Below, one piece after another: positions 7,636-15,035 of a DNA stretch of 31,274 nucleotides. Position 1 is the stretch's first letter. Each line of letters starts with the position of its first letter. Source of the DNA: a virus; the IMG/VR virus record IMGVR_UViG_3300037189_000502, positions 1 to 31,274 of that record. One strand, 5' to 3'. The notes below the pieces were generated by a model. The model had not been told where the DNA came from and searched no databases. It saw only the letters and a list, made by a program, of their open reading frames with translations. The position numbers were made by a program, and so were the translations under genes.

Positions 7636-7693
7636 CGATGAGATTTCTGTGCAGGACGAGATAACCATCAAACTCTACAAAGAGGCAGCATGA
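7526..7693 (+). CDS. 55-residue protein sharing a module with the glycosyltransferase
   Basis: A 55-codon gene with GGGAGA 6 bases before its ATG and an ATGA overlap with the next gene. Its pattern RN-x2-T-x5-YD-x2-LLELGY-x-A is identical in spacing to residues 5-26 of the glycosyltransferase, with 12 of 22 positions the same. The rest is a Pro/Lys patch followed by an acidic, probably helical tail. Small proteins of this type occur downstream of capsid genes in other phages by recollection, but I know no function. The 110-base overlap with the glycosyltransferase frame is unusual; the strong binding site and the shared module make this frame the more secure of the two in the overlap. Confidence 0.8.
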   Translation: MFMRNKRTGRIVVYDEKLLELGYEAVVDEPKPKKPTDDEISVQDEITIKLYKEAA

Positions 7694-8001
7694 AGGCCAA
7701 GGACGTTAAACGAGAGGGCGGTAAGCTCGTCTATCACGGACAAGAGTTCGACGGCTTCAACAAGCCAAAGAATGCCCCTGCTGGTGCAAAGCAAAAGAAG
7801 GTCGTTCTCGCCAAGAAAGGCGATGAAGTGAAGCTTGTTCGCTTTGGACTTCGAGGGATGGAGGACTTCACCCAACACAAAGACCCTGAGCGCCGGAAAA
7901 ACTACCTCGCTCGGTCAGCAGGTATCAAAAATAAAAGCGGTCAGCCCACCAAGGATGATGTGTTCAGTGCAAACCACTGGGCTAGAAAGGTACTTTGGTA
8001 G
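7690..8001 (+). CDS. Small basic conserved-type phage protein
   Basis: A 103-residue Lys/Arg-rich protein starting in an ATGA overlap. The second half has KLVRFGLRGMEDFT, KDPERRKNYLAR and a C-terminal ANHWARKVLW, a layout I recognise from small proteins of many aquatic phages and some large viruses, all of unknown function. The high charge and the RR-x2-Y pattern suggest nucleic acid or capsid contact, but this is inference. It sits between capsid and adaptor genes and is probably translated together with its neighbours. Confidence 0.8.
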   Translation: MKAKDVKREGGKLVYHGQEFDGFNKPKNAPAGAKQKKVVLAKKGDEVKLVRFGLRGMEDFTQHKDPERRKNYLARSAGIKNKSGQPTKDDVFSANHWARKVLW

Positions 8002-8006
8002 TATAA

Positions 8007-8354
8007 ATGGCAACATTTCAAAATGTAATGGACGATGCGCGGATCATTCTCAACGATCAAGTCAGTGAGTTGAACCCAATCCCTCGCTATACGGAGGCCC
8101 AGTTGTTGAGCTACGCTCGCTCGGCTCTTATCGAAGCTCGTCGGGTCAGGCCAGATCTGTTTCTGTCAAACCTGACCACTTCCTTCGCAAGCTACACGGT
8201 TTCTTCCACGATTCCAATCTCTGATGACTACCTGCTTGCGATGGTTGACTACGTTGTCCACCGCTCAGAGCTGAGAGATGACGAGTTTGCCGTTGACGGA
8301 AGATCAGCCGCCTTATATCAGAAGTTTAAATCTGGACTTTTGGGAATCACATGA
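8007..8354 (+). CDS. Head-tail adaptor-like protein (small)
   Basis: A 115-residue protein with a helical N-terminal half (ARIILND, then YTEAQLLSYARSALIEARRVRP) and a short conserved-looking middle (ISDDYLLAMVDYVVHRSELRDDE). This arrangement is typical of small adaptor or connector proteins that bind under the portal. The gene lies between the capsid and a second adaptor-like gene with which it overlaps by ATGA. The ribosome binding site is weak (GGTAG), which fits coupling to the gene ending 5 bases before. A family name cannot be fixed without a profile search. Confidence 0.65.
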   Translation: MATFQNVMDDARIILNDQVSELNPIPRYTEAQLLSYARSALIEARRVRPDLFLSNLTTSFASYTVSSTIPISDDYLLAMVDYVVHRSELRDDEFAVDGRSAALYQKFKSGLLGIT

Positions 8355-9001
8355 AGACACTTGAATCATTCCTGCCAGAGATCCTTCCTGACGTACCCGG
8401 ATGTACGTCCGATATGGCTATCCGCGCTCTTCGCAACACAATTATTGAGTTCTGTGAGAAGAGTCTGATTTATCAAGACACAATGGATGCGGTCACGGTT
8501 TTGCAGGGCATAACAGATTACGATCTGGAGCCGCCAAAGGATTACCGGATTCAAAAAATCATGAAGATGTGGTATCTGGGGCAGGAGCTTGAGGCTTTGG
8601 CTCCAGATGCTATTGGTGTGCCAGATGCCTACCGAACCAACATAACTGGCTACAACCCCAGCAGTGGCCCACCCGCCGGATATACACAGAAGGACGTTGA
8701 CACCTTCACAATTCTGCCAATTCCGGATCAGAAGTATGCAGCATCTATTACAATGAGAGTTGCTCTCGTTCCCTTGCGAACAGTGACAGAGGTTGCTGAC
8801 TTCTTGTTTGAGATCTGGGGCGAGACTCTTGGGTTTGGCGCAAAGGCGAGGTTGATGCTCACACCTGGAAAGCCATACTCAAACAACGATTCGGCAAACT
8901 TTAATCAGGTTCGCTACATGACTGGATTGAATGACGCAAGACAGAGAGCTTTGCGCGGCAATGTCCGATCTACTTTACAAGTCAAGTTGAGGAAGCCATG
9001 A
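8351..9001 (+). CDS. Adaptor / connector-like tail protein
   Basis: A 216-residue protein starting in an ATGA overlap with the smaller adaptor. The N-terminus (LESFLPEILPDVPGC, then MAIRALRNTIIEFCEKS) and the middle (residues 60-130, alternating strands with YDLEPPKDYRIQKI) resemble phage adaptor proteins that join the portal to the tail. The C-terminal part (FNQVRYMTGLNDARQRALRG) is helical and basic. Podoviruses carry such a ring between portal and nozzle. The nozzle candidate lies 10 kb downstream at 19135, separated by the fibre and lysis genes. Confidence 0.65.
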   Translation: MKTLESFLPEILPDVPGCTSDMAIRALRNTIIEFCEKSLIYQDTMDAVTVLQGITDYDLEPPKDYRIQKIMKMWYLGQELEALAPDAIGVPDAYRTNITGYNPSSGPPAGYTQKDVDTFTILPIPDQKYAASITMRVALVPLRTVTEVADFLFEIWGETLGFGAKARLMLTPGKPYSNNDSANFNQVRYMTGLNDARQRALRGNVRSTLQVKLRKP

Positions 9002-9330
9002 CAGACAAAATTAAACTTGTTCAAGGCGATACTCGTCCAGCCATTGTCTGCACGATCACTGATGAGACAACAGGAGCTGCTGTCAACATCACTGGAGCCA
9101 CTGTCCTCCTGAAGTTCCGCCCAGTCGGAAGCACGACTCTCCAAGCTACCGTAACAGGAACAGTGACATCTGGTTCTGCTGGACAGGTCGCTTTCTATCC
9201 AGCCTCTACGCCAGCAATGCTGACAGGCGATGCAGGAGATTACGAGGGTGAGATCGAGATCACGTTCAGCGATGGACAGATTCAAACTGTCTACGATCTT
9301 TTGAAATTTAAGATCCGCGAGGACTTCTAA
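8998..9330 (+). CDS. Ig-like virion protein (BppU N-terminal type)
   Basis: A 110-residue all-beta protein. It begins with KIKLVQGDTRPAI, continues with a VNITGATVLLKFRP strand pair and ends with GDYEGEIEITFSDG. This is the layout of the Ig-like domain first known at the N-terminus of baseplate upper proteins, which joins receptor-binding parts to the tail. Here it stands alone as a whole protein at the front of the fibre cluster, so it may act as a separate adaptor for a fibre. Start and stop overlap both neighbours (ATGA before, TAATG after). Confidence 0.75.
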   Translation: MTDKIKLVQGDTRPAIVCTITDETTGAAVNITGATVLLKFRPVGSTTLQATVTGTVTSGSAGQVAFYPASTPAMLTGDAGDYEGEIEITFSDGQIQTVYDLLKFKIREDF

Positions 9331-10301
9331 TGGTCAGCAAGGTCACGGCTTCGGTAACGAACGCCAGACCAAGGCTAAGTGTTACGCTCGTCGATGCAAT
9401 TGTTGAGTCAGGTAGAGTAATACCAGTAGCTGATGTATCTCGGGTTGCTCCAAAAATATCTGTCTCCTATAACAATCCAGCGGCAGCAGCAAGTTACACA
9501 ATACCTGCTGCTGACATAGCCTATATCAATCTATTCTTGGATGCAGAAATCGATGTGTCTGGCTTGTTTAGATACACAACAGAATCTGTCACACTAAACG
9601 ATGGATCTGTTATTGCATTTTCCAAAGTACAAGCAGACTCAATTTCATTAAGTGATCTTATTTATAAAAGCACCGAAAAGCAGTTTGCGGACGCTATAAC
9701 TTTTGCAGACTTGGTTGTAAGGACACTTGTATTCATACGAAGTTTTGCGGAAACTCAGTCAATTAGCGACAGCACTGCCCGTGTTTTTGCAAAGCAGGCT
9801 GCAAGTTCTGTTTTGCTGTCAGAGAATCTTTCCAAGGCTGTTGCAAAAAACCTAGCAGAAACAGCTTTAATTTCTGAGTTGGCTTCACGTTCAGTTGCAA
9901 AGTATTTAACAGAATCAGTTTCATTTGCAGATGCCAAATTCTTAAGTAGCCAAAAGCAACTTGCGGAAGTTCAGTCAGTGGCAGATGCGGCTGTTAGAGA
10001 TATTTCAAAGCTACTTACTGACTCAGCAGTACCTAGCGATGTCATTGCGTTTGATATATCCAAAGCCCTAAGTGATGGATTTGCAATGAACGACTCGGCA
10101 GACGCTGCTGATGGGCTTAGGTTTTCATTCTCAATAGGTGTGCAAAATATAATTTTTGCATCAGACGCAAGTTTAAGAAGTTTTCAAAAGCCGAGAACAG
10201 ATTCTGTTTCTATGAGCGACTCTGGTTTTGTGTTGCAACAAGATTATTGTGATCTAACATATTTTGCTGAAGATTACGTTGGTGTTGGATTTGTTTTTTA
10301 A
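9330..10301 (+). CDS. Tail fibre with 18-residue repeats
   Basis: A 323-residue protein. The N-terminal about 95 residues form a mixed head. From about residue 103 to 266 the protein is built from units of the type (F/L)-(A/T)-(E/D)-x-x-S-x-(S/A)-D, with the acidic anchor at 141, 177, 195, 213, 231 and 249, that is exactly every 18 residues (the unit at 159 has Ser). The protein ends in TYFAEDYVGVGFVF, a C-terminal tail I recall from other phage fibres. The regular period suggests a beta-solenoid or trimeric shaft. It lies among fibre genes and starts in a TAATG overlap. The host receptor cannot be inferred. Low Cys content and many Ser/Asp fit an exposed fibre. Confidence 0.75.
   Translation: MVSKVTASVTNARPRLSVTLVDAIVESGRVIPVADVSRVAPKISVSYNNPAAAASYTIPAADIAYINLFLDAEIDVSGLFRYTTESVTLNDGSVIAFSKVQADSISLSDLIYKSTEKQFADAITFADLVVRTLVFIRSFAETQSISDSTARVFAKQAASSVLLSENLSKAVAKNLAETALISELASRSVAKYLTESVSFADAKFLSSQKQLAEVQSVADAAVRDISKLLTDSAVPSDVIAFDISKALSDGFAMNDSADAADGLRFSFSIGVQNIIFASDASLRSFQKPRTDSVSMSDSGFVLQQDYCDLTYFAEDYVGVGFVF
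9636..10127 (+). repeat. 18-codon (54-base) protein-level repeat array
   Basis: About eight to nine units encode the fibre shaft. The repeats are clear in the protein but diverged in the DNA, so they are old or shaped by selection on structure rather than recent duplications. Six of seven consecutive units keep an acidic anchor at an exact 18-residue spacing; the first spacing is 20 instead of 18. Confidence 0.8.
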
Positions 10302-10313
10302 AAGAGGTTAATC

Positions 10314-10763
10314 ATGATTAAAGAAGAAATTAAAATTACTGGGCATGTAGATATTGTTGTCACCGACAAAAACGGTAACATCAAAGACACACGTAGCATC
10401 AAAAACTTGGTTCTCACTACTGGTAAGACTTTTATTGCCGCGAGTATGTTGAAGACCACAACCAACAGCCCTGTAGCTATGACGCACATGGCGATTGGGT
10501 CTGGGACAACTGCCGCAGCAGTCGGAAATACAGCAATGGAGACTCAGTTGGCTAGAGTTGCTTTGGCCTCTGCTACGTCATCCGGAGCTGTAGTCACATA
10601 CACCGCATCTTTCCCTGCTGGCACTGGAACTGGTGCTGTTACTGAGGCGGGTACTTTTAACGATGCCTCAGCAGGAACAATGCTTTGCCGAACTGTCTTC
10701 TCTGTTGTCAACAAAGGCGTAGATGATGCGTTGTCTATTACTTGGACAATCACCGTATCCTGA
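10314..10763 (+). CDS. Fibre-cluster virion protein
   Basis: A 149-residue protein, mostly beta. An N-terminal strand region (GHVDIVVTDKNGNIKDT) is followed by IKNLVLTTGKTFIA and by MTHMAIGSGTT, segments I recognise from proteins that accompany tail fibres in many phages. The C-terminus ends in a strand (ALSITWTITVS). AAGAGG precedes the ATG by about 6 bases. It is probably a structural partner or tip piece of the neighbouring fibres; no enzyme motif is present. Confidence 0.72.
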   Translation: MIKEEIKITGHVDIVVTDKNGNIKDTRSIKNLVLTTGKTFIAASMLKTTTNSPVAMTHMAIGSGTTAAAVGNTAMETQLARVALASATSSGAVVTYTASFPAGTGTGAVTEAGTFNDASAGTMLCRTVFSVVNKGVDDALSITWTITVS

Positions 10764-10775
10764 TTGGGGTAGTAA

Positions 10776-12137
10776 ATGTCAACAATTGTCCTTCGTTCGG
10801 TTAAAGGATCGCCGTTAACCAACACGGAGGTCGATACCAACTTTAGCAACCTCAACACAGACAAGATTGAATCTATTACATCGACAGATGGATCTGTCTC
10901 GATAACTTCATCAGGTACTACCCGCGACTTGAGTGCCGCTTTAGCTGCATCTACTACCAATGTTGTTTGCTTAGTTCGTAATACAACAGGCGCAACTCTC
11001 ACTAAAGGAACTGCCGTCTATATTAACGGCGCTATTGGTCAAAATCCTACAGTTACCAAAGCAATGGCAGATATAGATGCCACATCCGCTCAGACACTTG
11101 GGTTGATGACCGCTGATTTGGCTAACAACTCAAATGGATATGTCACTGTTATTGGCTTGATTAGCAATATCGATACGTCTGCTTATACAGATGGAGCGCA
11201 GCTTTATCTCAGCCCAACAGTATCTGGTGGGCTGACTACGACCAAGTCATCCGGCGGAGACCATTTGGTTTATGTTGCTGTTGTTCAACACGCCCACCCT
11301 ACTCAAGGTAAATTATTTGTCAAAGTGCAAAACGGCTATGAGATGGATGAGTTGCACAATGTGTCTGCTCAATCTCCTACCAGTGGACAGATCTTAATTT
11401 ATAACGCTTCTACATCTTTGTGGGAAAAAGCAAATCTGACCCCCGGTACAGGTGTCTCTGTAACCAATGGTGCAGGCTCTATATCTTTGGCATTGGCTAG
11501 TAATTATGGCGATACTCAAAATCCTTACGCTTCTAAGACTGCAAACTACTTCTTAGCCGCACCCAATGGGTCTGCTGGCGCACCAACATTCAGGGCTATT
11601 GTTGCTGCTGATATTCCTACATTGAATCAGAATACTACGGGCTCCTCCGGCTCTTGTACAGGTAATGCGGCTACTGCTACAACAGCAACCACAGCAACCA
11701 CAGCAACCACAGCCAACGCAACAAATACTGCAAACAATTTTCAAATGAATAGTTTGGGGATTGGTACGGCTGGATCGGGTACTGCTGGAGAGATTAGAGC
11801 AACCAACAACATCACGGCATATTACTCAGATGAGCGACTGAAAACTAAAATAGGCGATATTGAAGATCCTATTGGAAAGGTTCGCGCAATCAAGACAATG
11901 CTGTATCACGCAAACGAAATAGCGGTGTCTCTTGGATACGATGCGTCTGTTATCGAAGTTGGTGTAACAGCTCAATCCGTACAGGCAGTGCAGCCTCAAG
12001 CAGTAGCGCCAGCGCCTATTGATGAGCAGTATTTAACGGTTAGGTATGAACGTCTCGTGCCTCTTTTGATTGAGGCAATTAAAGAATTGTCTGACAAGGT
12101 AATAGTTCTCGAAGAAAAACTGAAAGAGGGGGCGTAA
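10776..12137 (+). CDS. Tail fibre with C-terminal S74 intramolecular chaperone
   Basis: A 453-residue protein. The N-terminus (residues 1-40, RSVKGSPLTNTEVDTNFSNLN) is a common fibre anchor. A beta-rich middle (about 60-190) is followed by TGNAAT and Ala-Thr-Thr repeats (about 297-315) of the kind found in trimeric fibre shafts. From about residue 349 a peptidase S74 chaperone domain begins: SDERLK (S351, D352, K356), then GVTAQSVQAVQP and a C-terminal coiled coil (VRYERLVPLLIEAIKELSDKV). In this family the chaperone helps the trimer fold and then cuts itself off at the serine. The mature fibre would therefore end near residue 350. It is the longest fibre in the cluster. Confidence 0.9.
   Translation: MSTIVLRSVKGSPLTNTEVDTNFSNLNTDKIESITSTDGSVSITSSGTTRDLSAALAASTTNVVCLVRNTTGATLTKGTAVYINGAIGQNPTVTKAMADIDATSAQTLGLMTADLANNSNGYVTVIGLISNIDTSAYTDGAQLYLSPTVSGGLTTTKSSGGDHLVYVAVVQHAHPTQGKLFVKVQNGYEMDELHNVSAQSPTSGQILIYNASTSLWEKANLTPGTGVSVTNGAGSISLALASNYGDTQNPYASKTANYFLAAPNGSAGAPTFRAIVAADIPTLNQNTTGSSGSCTGNAATATTATTATTATTANATNTANNFQMNSLGIGTAGSGTAGEIRATNNITAYYSDERLKTKIGDIEDPIGKVRAIKTMLYHANEIAVSLGYDASVIEVGVTAQSVQAVQPQAVAPAPIDEQYLTVRYERLVPLLIEAIKELSDKVIVLEEKLKEGA
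11682..11714 (+). repeat. 9-base tandem repeat in fibre shaft
   Basis: ACAGCAACC occurs three times in a row (11682-11708) followed by a partial copy ACAGCC. It is in frame and encodes alternating Ala and Thr. Copy number could vary by slippage and change shaft length. Confidence 0.85.
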
Positions 12138-12841
12138 TGCCAGTCTTATTTACAAATAACGCAACCACGACCCTTGGGTCTTCAATCCTCATCGGAGATC
12201 TGTCGTTGACTGTTGCGTCAGGAACAGGTGCTCTGTTCCCGGCAACAACAAGCGGATTTTTCTACGTTGCTCTTGTCAACTCAAGTAACCAAATTGAGTT
12301 TGTTAAGGTTACTGCGAGATCTTCCGACACGTTCACTATTGTCAGGGCGCAGGGTGGATCAACTGCAAGAGCCTATACAGCAGGAGCCAAAGTTGAACTT
12401 CGTTTAATTTCGACTGCTCTTGAGAATTTTGTCCAGCTCGACGGCACTCAAACCATATCAGGTAACAAGACCTTCAGTGGAACTGTTGCTTTGAGTGGTG
12501 GCGGATCTGTGTCTGGAACCTATACCGGCAGCCCAACACTTTCTGGAAACCCCACTTTCTCTGGCGCACCGACATTCAGTGGTACTCCTGTATTTAACAC
12601 TGGCGCATCATTAGCTGGAACATTCACTGGTACGCCGACAATATCTGGCAACTTTGATTTCAGTGGCACTCCTGTTTTTTCAAATGTACTTTCGCTGACT
12701 GGATCTATCAATACGACAAACTTTAAGATCCTACAAGAGAGTGGGAAGCTCGTTATAAAGTACGGCACAACAACAATCATGTCTATTTCATCTGCTGGTG
12801 TGGTTTCCGCATTGGATAGCTTCGCTGGCGGCGGAGTTTAA
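12137..12841 (+). CDS. Tail fibre/appendage with FSGTP-type repeats
   Basis: A 234-residue protein. The first about 100 residues (FTNNATTTLGSSI, then EFVKVTARSSDTFTIVRAQ) form a fibre N-terminal domain that I recognise from many phages and that probably attaches to the tail. FVQLDGTQTISGNKTFSG is the usual link to the shaft. Residues about 112-190 consist of short repeats with a FSG-x-P core, predicted to be a thin beta shaft. The C-terminal about 35 residues are a small beta cap. The start overlaps the stop of the S74 fibre by one base (TAATG). Together with its neighbour it could form a second fibre type. Confidence 0.78.
   Translation: MPVLFTNNATTTLGSSILIGDLSLTVASGTGALFPATTSGFFYVALVNSSNQIEFVKVTARSSDTFTIVRAQGGSTARAYTAGAKVELRLISTALENFVQLDGTQTISGNKTFSGTVALSGGGSVSGTYTGSPTLSGNPTFSGAPTFSGTPVFNTGASLAGTFTGTPTISGNFDFSGTPVFSNVLSLTGSINTTNFKILQESGKLVIKYGTTTIMSISSAGVVSALDSFAGGGV
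12475..12690 (+). repeat. Short FSGTP-type repeats
   Basis: The protein repeats Thr-Phe-Ser-Gly-(Thr/Ala/Asn)-Pro-(Thr/Val) about every 6 to 7 residues, interrupted by ALSGGG, SLAG and similar variants. DNA copies differ, so this is a structural repeat rather than a recent expansion. Confidence 0.75.
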
Positions 12842-12854
12842 TTAAGGAGTAATC

Positions 12855-13496
12855 ATGGCAACAACAAGCATTGGCGCAACGGGCGTGACATTTCCGGATG
12901 GTGGGGTTCAAACAGGGGCAACAAATGGCATACCTGTTTTAAATGTATATACATCTTCATCAACATGGACAAAGCCAGCAACAGTTAAAGCAATCAAGGT
13001 AACCGTGGTTGGCGGCGGCGGTGCAGGTGGTGCAGGAAGTGAGCCAACAGGAGGCGTAAATGCGTGTGGTGCAGGCGGGGGCGGTGGAGGAACGGCTATC
13101 AGGGTTTATCCTGCGGCATCTTTACCTGGCCCTCAACCTTACACGGTAGGCGGTGCTGGTGCTACTTCTTCGTTTGGAGTTTCCCCTGCAACTGTTATAT
13201 CCGCAACTGGCGGAGCAACTGGCGGGGCAGGAGGCCAAAGCAACGCTGGGGCGGGAGGTATTGGATCAAGTGGACAACTAAATATTGCAGGCGGTGCTGG
13301 TGGTGGCTTTTCCTCACAAAACACGAGTGGCTCAGGCGGATCAAGCACTCTTGGTGGAGGTGGGGCCTCAGTAGGTGTTAATTCCACTGTTGGTAATGCT
13401 GGTCGTGCATATGGTGGCGGCGGTGGCGGCGCTAAAACTATAGGCCCAGGCGGTGCGGGAGCGGCAGGCGTAGTAATCGTTGAGGAGTTTTATTGA
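12855..13496 (+). CDS. Polyglycine tail-tip adhesin candidate 1
   Basis: A 213-residue protein with an N-terminal fibre-like part (GVTFPDGGVQTGATNG) and STWTKPATVKAIKVTVVGGG, the usual opening of a glycine-rich domain. From about residue 53 to 205 the protein is mostly Gly, Ala and Ser with GGGG runs. Such proteins form packed polyglycine helices at fibre tips and their loops bind the receptor, as known for T-even type adhesins. It ends with GVVIVEEFY, a typical closing strand. AAGGAG precedes the start by 6 bases. Variation between the Gly runs would change host range. Confidence 0.8.
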   Translation: MATTSIGATGVTFPDGGVQTGATNGIPVLNVYTSSSTWTKPATVKAIKVTVVGGGGAGGAGSEPTGGVNACGAGGGGGGTAIRVYPAASLPGPQPYTVGGAGATSSFGVSPATVISATGGATGGAGGQSNAGAGGIGSSGQLNIAGGAGGGFSSQNTSGSGGSSTLGGGGASVGVNSTVGNAGRAYGGGGGGAKTIGPGGAGAAGVVIVEEFY

Positions 13497-13699
13497 TGAA
13501 AGCACTTATTTCTTCTATCGAACCTCGTGAAGCAGGATATAGAGTGGCGCAAGTTGTAACGAACAACGCTACCTTTCCTGTCGCAGAGCCCGATCTGTTT
13601 TGGGTTGACTGTGAAGATAATGTTGTTGCAGATTTATTTTGGTATAACCCATCTGACCAACAAATTAAACCTATTTCGCAGCCACCTGAGGGATCTTAA
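13493..13699 (+). CDS. Small fibre-cluster protein
   Basis: A 68-residue protein with the pattern FWVDCEDNVVADLFWYNP in its second half. I recognise this as a recurrent small partner of fibre genes in aquatic phages but know no function. It starts with two Met codons in an ATGA overlap with the adhesin and ends in a TAATG overlap with the oxygenase gene, so all three are probably made together. Confidence 0.75.
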   Translation: MMKALISSIEPREAGYRVAQVVTNNATFPVAEPDLFWVDCEDNVVADLFWYNPSDQQIKPISQPPEGS

Positions 13700-14814
13700 T
13701 GTGCAATCAACTGTCTCAGTTTACTGTCGATAAATATGTTCACCTCAAAGGGTTCCTTGATATTGGAAATTGCAATGAGCTGACTGTTGAACTGAAACGA
13801 TTGGTTGACGCAAGAGCAACGCATAAAGACACTCAATGCCCAGCCTCAGAAGCAATTCATGGTGCTATGGTATTTGACAAGCTTCTCGTGGATCTTCTTC
13901 CTCACTTTGAGAAGGCGGCAGGCAAGCGGCTTCATCCAACTTACAGTTACGCTCGACTATATAAAAAAGGTGAGAAGTTAAAAATTCACACCGACAGAGA
14001 GTCTTGCGAGATAAGCGCAACTCTGACGTTGGGTTTTGATGGAGAAGCATGGCCTATCTATATGGGCGATGAGGGCAAAGAGAACGCATCCAAAATCGTC
14101 ATGGATGTGGGTGATGTCGTGCTTTATCGTGGAATGGAGAAGCATCACTGGAGAAAGAAATTCAAAGGTGAATGGCAAGCACAGGTTTTCTTGCATTACG
14201 TCGATGCTGATGGCCCACACAAAGAGTGGAAGTTCGACAAACGCCCCGGCTTAAACTTACCAGCTACTAGCAACGAGCTGAACTATTGGATGTTCACAGA
14301 CATCTTAAGTGCAGAAATGTGCGACTCTATTATTTCCTCTTACACAAATTCTGCTGTAAAAAAAGAGCCACCAGTGATAGGGACTGGTGATGGTGAGATA
14401 AACAGAGAGATTAGAAACGTAGAGCGTGTCATGCTACCTACATACAAAGATCTTGGCGGGTTGCTTACTGCTGCTGGCTTATCTGCAAACCACCAGTCAT
14501 TCAAGTTTGATGTCACCCACGCCAATCAAGCAGAATTTCTAATCTACCCTGCCGGTGGTAGATACCAATCCCACGTAGATACTTTTCTTGCTCATGGCGA
14601 TGAGTGTAGAAAGTTAACCGTACTAGCTTTTTTAAATGACGACTTTAAGGGCGGTCGGTTTTACTTGCAAAATGGCCACGAAAGAATGTATCCGCCACAA
14701 AGCAAGGGAACAGTTTTGGTTTTCCCAAGCTTTGTGATGCACGGCGTAGAAGACATAGAAGAAGGAATCCGATACTCAGCAGTCTGCTGGATGCTCGGGA
14801 AATTTTTTAGATAG
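13699..14814 (+). CDS. Fused double 2OG-Fe(II) oxygenase
   Basis: A 371-residue protein made of two oxygenase units. Unit 1 (about residues 1-185) has H97-x-D99 (HTD), a distal His at 149 or 150 (EKHHW) and a closing strand QVFLHYV; it resembles a phage-specific 2OG oxygenase type. Unit 2 (about 190-371) is prolyl-hydroxylase-like, with H292-x-D294 (HVD), H348 (VMHGV) and R358 (GIRYS) for the 2OG carboxylate. Both iron triads look intact, so both could be active. The family uses O2 and 2-oxoglutarate to hydroxylate proteins, sugars or nucleobases. Position between two polyglycine adhesins suggests modification of a fibre protein, but a nucleobase or host target is not excluded. The upstream overlap is TAATG. 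Confidence 0.88.
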   Translation: MCNQLSQFTVDKYVHLKGFLDIGNCNELTVELKRLVDARATHKDTQCPASEAIHGAMVFDKLLVDLLPHFEKAAGKRLHPTYSYARLYKKGEKLKIHTDRESCEISATLTLGFDGEAWPIYMGDEGKENASKIVMDVGDVVLYRGMEKHHWRKKFKGEWQAQVFLHYVDADGPHKEWKFDKRPGLNLPATSNELNYWMFTDILSAEMCDSIISSYTNSAVKKEPPVIGTGDGEINREIRNVERVMLPTYKDLGGLLTAAGLSANHQSFKFDVTHANQAEFLIYPAGGRYQSHVDTFLAHGDECRKLTVLAFLNDDFKGGRFYLQNGHERMYPPQSKGTVLVFPSFVMHGVEDIEEGIRYSAVCWMLGKFFR

Positions 14815-14822
14815 GAACAGAA

Positions 14823-15032
14823 ATGGGCGAGATTGATCCAATTGCTTATGGCGCACTGACCGCCAAAGTAGAGAACCTAGAGAAGAAGCTGGACAAGCTC
14901 GAGGCTTCCATCGAGGAGCTTATCGCTTTGGTCAACAAGGGCAAGGGAGGAGTGTGGATGGGCATTGCCATCGTTTCTGCAATCAGCTCTGTTATCGGTT
15001 TCCTTAGCCACAATCTGTTCGGCAAGAGTTAA
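14823..15032 (+). CDS. Coiled-coil plus membrane-helix protein (XhlA-like)
   Basis: A 69-residue protein. Residues 9-38 form a charged heptad coil (ALTAKVENLEKKLDKLEAS), a KGKGG linker follows and residues about 44-64 form one hydrophobic helix (MGIAIVSAISSVIGFLSH). This order is that of XhlA-type lysis helper proteins and related small phage membrane proteins. AGGAAC lies 4 to 5 bases before the ATG. It stands inside the fibre cluster, apart from the main lysis genes, so a role as holin or holin helper is possible but unproved. Confidence 0.7.
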   Translation: MGEIDPIAYGALTAKVENLEKKLDKLEASIEELIALVNKGKGGVWMGIAIVSAISSVIGFLSHNLFGKS

Positions 15033-15035
15033 GAC

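Noticed and set aside
11682-11714. Possible CRISPR-like or origin repeats (also 3609-3643 and 26101-26214)
   Set aside because: All are short in-frame repeats without spacers inside coding regions.
13064-13381. Forward frame rich in Trp, Arg and Cys inside the first polyglycine adhesin
   Set aside because: This is the +1 reading of Gly codons (TGG, CGG); it has no binding site and no plausible protein character.
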